Source of the DNA: Staphylotrichum longicolle
Taxonomy: Eukaryota; Ascomycota; Sordariomycetes; Sordariales; Chaetomiaceae
Direction: 5' to 3'
Assembly (NCBI GenBank): GCA_019096155.1
Contig: JAHCVI010000002.1
Span: 5,208,001 to 5,272,000 of the forward strand
DNA length: 64,000 bases
Under the pieces are notes generated by a model. That model was not told the origin of the DNA. It did not search any database and saw nothing but the letters and a program-made list of their open reading frames with translations. How positions within the stretch are numbered: position 1 is the first letter of the stretch; every line of letters starts with the position of its first letter. Both the position numbers and the translations under genes were made by a program. Below are positions 61,204 through 64,000 of this stretch, piece after piece.

Positions 61204-62954
61204 TCAAAGCTTGACCTGAAACTTGGGATGACTCCGAAGCTTCTCGCCGCAATAGAACAACAGCGGCGGAATGGCCAACATGGCCACCGAGATAAACGCC
61301 AGAAGACTGTTGCCCCACCCCAGGCCCAGCGTATCATACATTTGCAGCGCGAATAGCGGAAACGTCGCGCCAAAGATGGAGCGCAGCACCGTGGACGCGG
61401 CCAAGGCCGACGCGGCATACACAGTAAACGCATCCACCAGGTACAGATTGGTGCTGATGTTGATGATGCAGATCCCCATGCCGGCAAGCAGCGCGCCGAG
61501 CAGCGGCACGGCCCACTGGATCTGGTACTGCACCGTCCAGCCGTATATGAACAGGCCGACGGGGATGAGGATCCCCGCCAGCAGCGTGGGCGGGATGCGG
61601 TACTCGGGCTTGGGCTTCCCCTGGTTGCGCGAGTCGGCCAGGTGCTTCATGATGCGGTTCCCGATCGCCTGCTGCACAGCAACGCCGAACAGCATGCCGA
61701 GTCCCAGCGCAATGAAGACGAGCCCTACTATTCCCTCGCTGAAGCCATAGTTGTCCTGGAAGACGAAGGTGAAGGTGCTAATCATCAGGTAGATCATGGC
61801 GTAGACGAAGGCTGAGTAGATGCTCAGCACAAGGCAGATCGGGGAGAGGAGCAGGAGCTTGGACGGCCGCACGATGGACCGTAGGAAGAGGGTTCTCGGC
61901 GGGATTTGCAGGTCGAGCTTTGACCGGAGGTTCGTGTTGCCCGTCTCCTTGCGTAGCCGCCTTGTCTTCCTCTCGAGTAGCGTTCCCGGGTGGGTTTCGC
62001 GGAGGACGACGAGGCTTGCGATTGTGATGACGCCTGCCGTTATGGCGAGGACCCAGAAGATCCAGCGCCATCCCTCAGCTTGGGCGAGGAACCCACCCGC
62101 AACCGGGCCAATCGACGGCCCTAGGAGCGGCCCCAGACTCCAGACCGACATGGCGGTGCCGCGCTGCTGGAGGGTTGTGAGGTCGGCAATGGTGCCACCC
62201 CCGATGGCGATGGGGCCGGCGCCGACCAGGCCGCACAGGAACCGGAACGCAGTGAGCATGTTGATGTTGGTTGCAAGGGCGCAGGCGACGGTGAAGATGA
62301 TGAAGAGGACGTTGCCGACATGGTAAATGATGACTCTCCCGTAGAGCTCGCTCAGCGGGGCCAGCACAAGCGGCCCTCTGGATTGTTGAAAGCACGCGTC
62401 AGTAGGGACCTGACAGCTTGGGAACGAGATGAGGAGACACGTACGCAGCGAGGCCGAGGATGTACACCGACACCACAAACGTGGCCAAGGATGGGTTGTT
62501 GGTGTCAAAGTCGCTCAGAACCTGCGGGATGCCGGGGGCAAACATGGACGAGGCGAGCGGGACCATGAATGTGATCAAAGCGAGGACCGCGATGTTGGCC
62601 CATTTCTTCCGAGGAGTCCTGTCGGAACCTGCGTCAGTCGGTTCCTGTTTTGCTTATCTGTGGTGCGGTCCGCGAGTTCCACTGCGCTGCATACCAGTTC
62701 TGGGGGTTGGCTGGGTCATCAGGGCCATCCCAATCCACAATGTTTGGATCCCGTTCTGCTTCTTCTTGTGAATCTTGGCCAGTGCCGGCCGTTTCAGCCT
62801 TTGTTTCGTCGCCAGGAAGCGCAGACGCCGAGGAATCATGAATGGTGGCGCCGGCTTCCGGATGCTCATCGACATGATGTTGGCGTCCAGCTTCACCGCT
62901 GTCTTGTTGCTGCGGAGGCGGCTCGTTGCCGAAGTCGCGACTTGTGGTTGCCAT
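61204..62954 (-). CDS. MFS multidrug transporter (DHA1 type), cluster exporter
   Basis: Major facilitator of the drug:H+ antiporter-1 group, plasma membrane, 535 aa. Exons 62954-62695, 62618-62445 and 62377-61204 (minus strand) join without frame breaks. The N-terminal 80 residues are cytosolic and acidic and end in the family hallmark DPANPQNW followed by RKKWANIAVLALITF (TM1). Motif A-like LSELYGRVIIYHVGN follows TM2; the motif C-like GPLLGPSIGPVAGGFLA is in TM5. Further helices follow (IFWVLAITAGVITIASLVVL; FALQMYDTLGLGWGNSLLAF), for about twelve in total. Its position at the end of the PKS cluster suggests export of the product or self-protection. Confidence 0.93.
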
Positions 62955-64000
62955 GATAACGTGAGCACTGGGTAAGTAAACGGAATCAGCGCAGCTCCGA
63001 CACTCGGGCAGTCTGTTTTGGGGTCACGAAGAAGCCTGTGGGCGCCTTTCCTCCTTCGGAAAAGAAGACGACGCGAAGGGTGGCTGACATTGACAAGGCT
63101 GGTTGATGAGAGGGAGGCTGCGGTTGCGAGGCAGTTGTTTGCTGTCTGACTAATTCACTTTGTGAATCGAAAGCAGATGAACTCAAAAGAAATTGCCGAC
63201 CTGCCGAGAGGGGGGGCTTGTGTAACCTGTTGGAAGGAACAAGGGAAACGGCAAACGGCGCCACGGGTGTCTGATTGGCTTCCAGTGTCTGGTGGCTGAT
63301 TTGTGCCTCTTTTCTTTCATTGTGCACAAGTTCGTCACCGATCCTCAAACACATTGCTTCTTGCCGTTGAGAACCGGAGATACCAGCCTGCGAAGTGTTT
63401 GGTAGGACCTGCAAATCCTGGAATTCCCGAAAGGGAAAGGAGGTGTGGTCAGAGGATGCAGACCGGTAGGGTTTGGTTTTCCCTACAAATGAGGTCACTG
63501 ATCAGGCGCACATGGCCCTGTAGCTCAGTAAGCTCACAGAGCCGCCCTGATACCTCAGGAAGAACCGACCGCCTCGGACTTGCATCCGACGATCTTCTCC
63601 TTACGCAAGCTGTCGAGAGTGAGGTGCATACTGCCGCCAATGGCACGCTCTGATCAAGCACTCTCACCGGGAGCCGCACTGCAACCCACGGTGGGGACAT
63701 GGATCCCGTTCCTTATCACATCCGGTGCTTATTCCTATTGGGCCGCGTCGCAGGTTCCCGTCTTTGTACCTGCCCCCAGAATATTCCCGCCCCCTTTGGA
63801 AAACTCATCGGAGAGGTCCGTTTCAGGGACAGTATCTTGTTCAGAGAGACTCCGTAGGGGATTGTCTCGATTTACACTTTGGTCATCACCAAACTACCAA
63901 GTGGCCAGCTGTCTTCGCATCGAGCCAGCCTCCAATCGAGGTTTCGCGCTTGCACTTGTACAGGATACCCCAGAGAAAATTACCGGAAATAAGAGCTGAG
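62955..64000. other. flank downstream of the cluster, no gene recognised
   Basis: The promoter of the MFS gene lies at its start. Open frames in the last 600 bases lack family motifs and may be chance or the edge of a gene outside the window. A TAGCTCAGTAAG string near 63515 resembles a tRNA A box, but no tRNA can be built around it. Confidence 0.4.

Noticed and set aside
63510..63590. Possible tRNA (TAGCTCAGTAAGCTC A-box-like string)
   Set aside because: No matching B box (GGTTCGAANCC) or acceptor stem could be found downstream.
1..64000. CRISPR array, prokaryotic operon or phage features
   Set aside because: Introns and gene families are clearly fungal; no regularly spaced repeats were found.

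Overview
The window is nuclear DNA of a filamentous ascomycete. Short GT-AG introns (about 43-110 nt) with CTAAC/CTGAC-type branch points, two Zn2Cys6 regulators, a GH6 cellobiohydrolase, a PDR-type ABC transporter and a highly reducing polyketide synthase (hrPKS) all point to Pezizomycotina. Gene content and GC-rich codon use suggest a plant-biomass-degrading Sordariomycete; this is inference and I cannot name the species.

Layout. 0.3-7.8 kb: a Zn2Cys6 regulator followed in tandem by a full-size PDR ABC transporter whose promoter carries clustered CGG/CCG half-sites. 8.5-17 kb: RNA polymerase I subunit A43, two unrecognised single-exon genes, and a cyclophilin-RRM splicing protein. 17-22.4 kb: a 5.4-kb gene-poor stretch leading to a second Zn2Cys6 protein (22.4-24.1 kb). 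25.4-27.7 kb: an EFM3/FAM86-type protein methyltransferase and ribosomal protein eS24. 29.7-35.9 kb, minus strand: a large acidic protein that I think resembles coilin, then GTP cyclohydrolase II of riboflavin synthesis. 37.1-38.3 kb: a GH6 cellobiohydrolase without a cellulose-binding module. 38.8-41.3 kb: an unrecognised coiled-coil protein. From about 42.6 kb the content turns accessory: an alpha/beta hydrolase, a secreted beta-lactamase-fold serine hydrolase, a relic of a rhodopsin-domain membrane protein, then a polyketide cluster consisting of a BAHD-type acyltransferase, a P450, the hrPKS and an MFS exporter.

Working together. The hrPKS (KS-AT-DH-degenerate MT-ER-KR-ACP, no thioesterase) would build a reduced, probably non-C-methylated chain. 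The P450 could oxidise it, the acyltransferase esterify it and the MFS protein export it. The alpha/beta hydrolase and the beta-lactamase-fold protein are candidates for product release or transacylation. No cluster-specific regulator is visible. The first regulator and the ABC transporter form a plausible regulator-target pair.

Quality caveat. Frame breaks occur in six genes (ABC transporter, A43, coiled-coil gene, alpha/beta hydrolase, acyltransferase, PKS). Most look like one base missing from a short homopolymer. I read this mainly as under-called homopolymers in the assembly, although real pseudogenisation of some genes, especially the ABC transporter, cannot be excluded. Coordinates below span such breaks.
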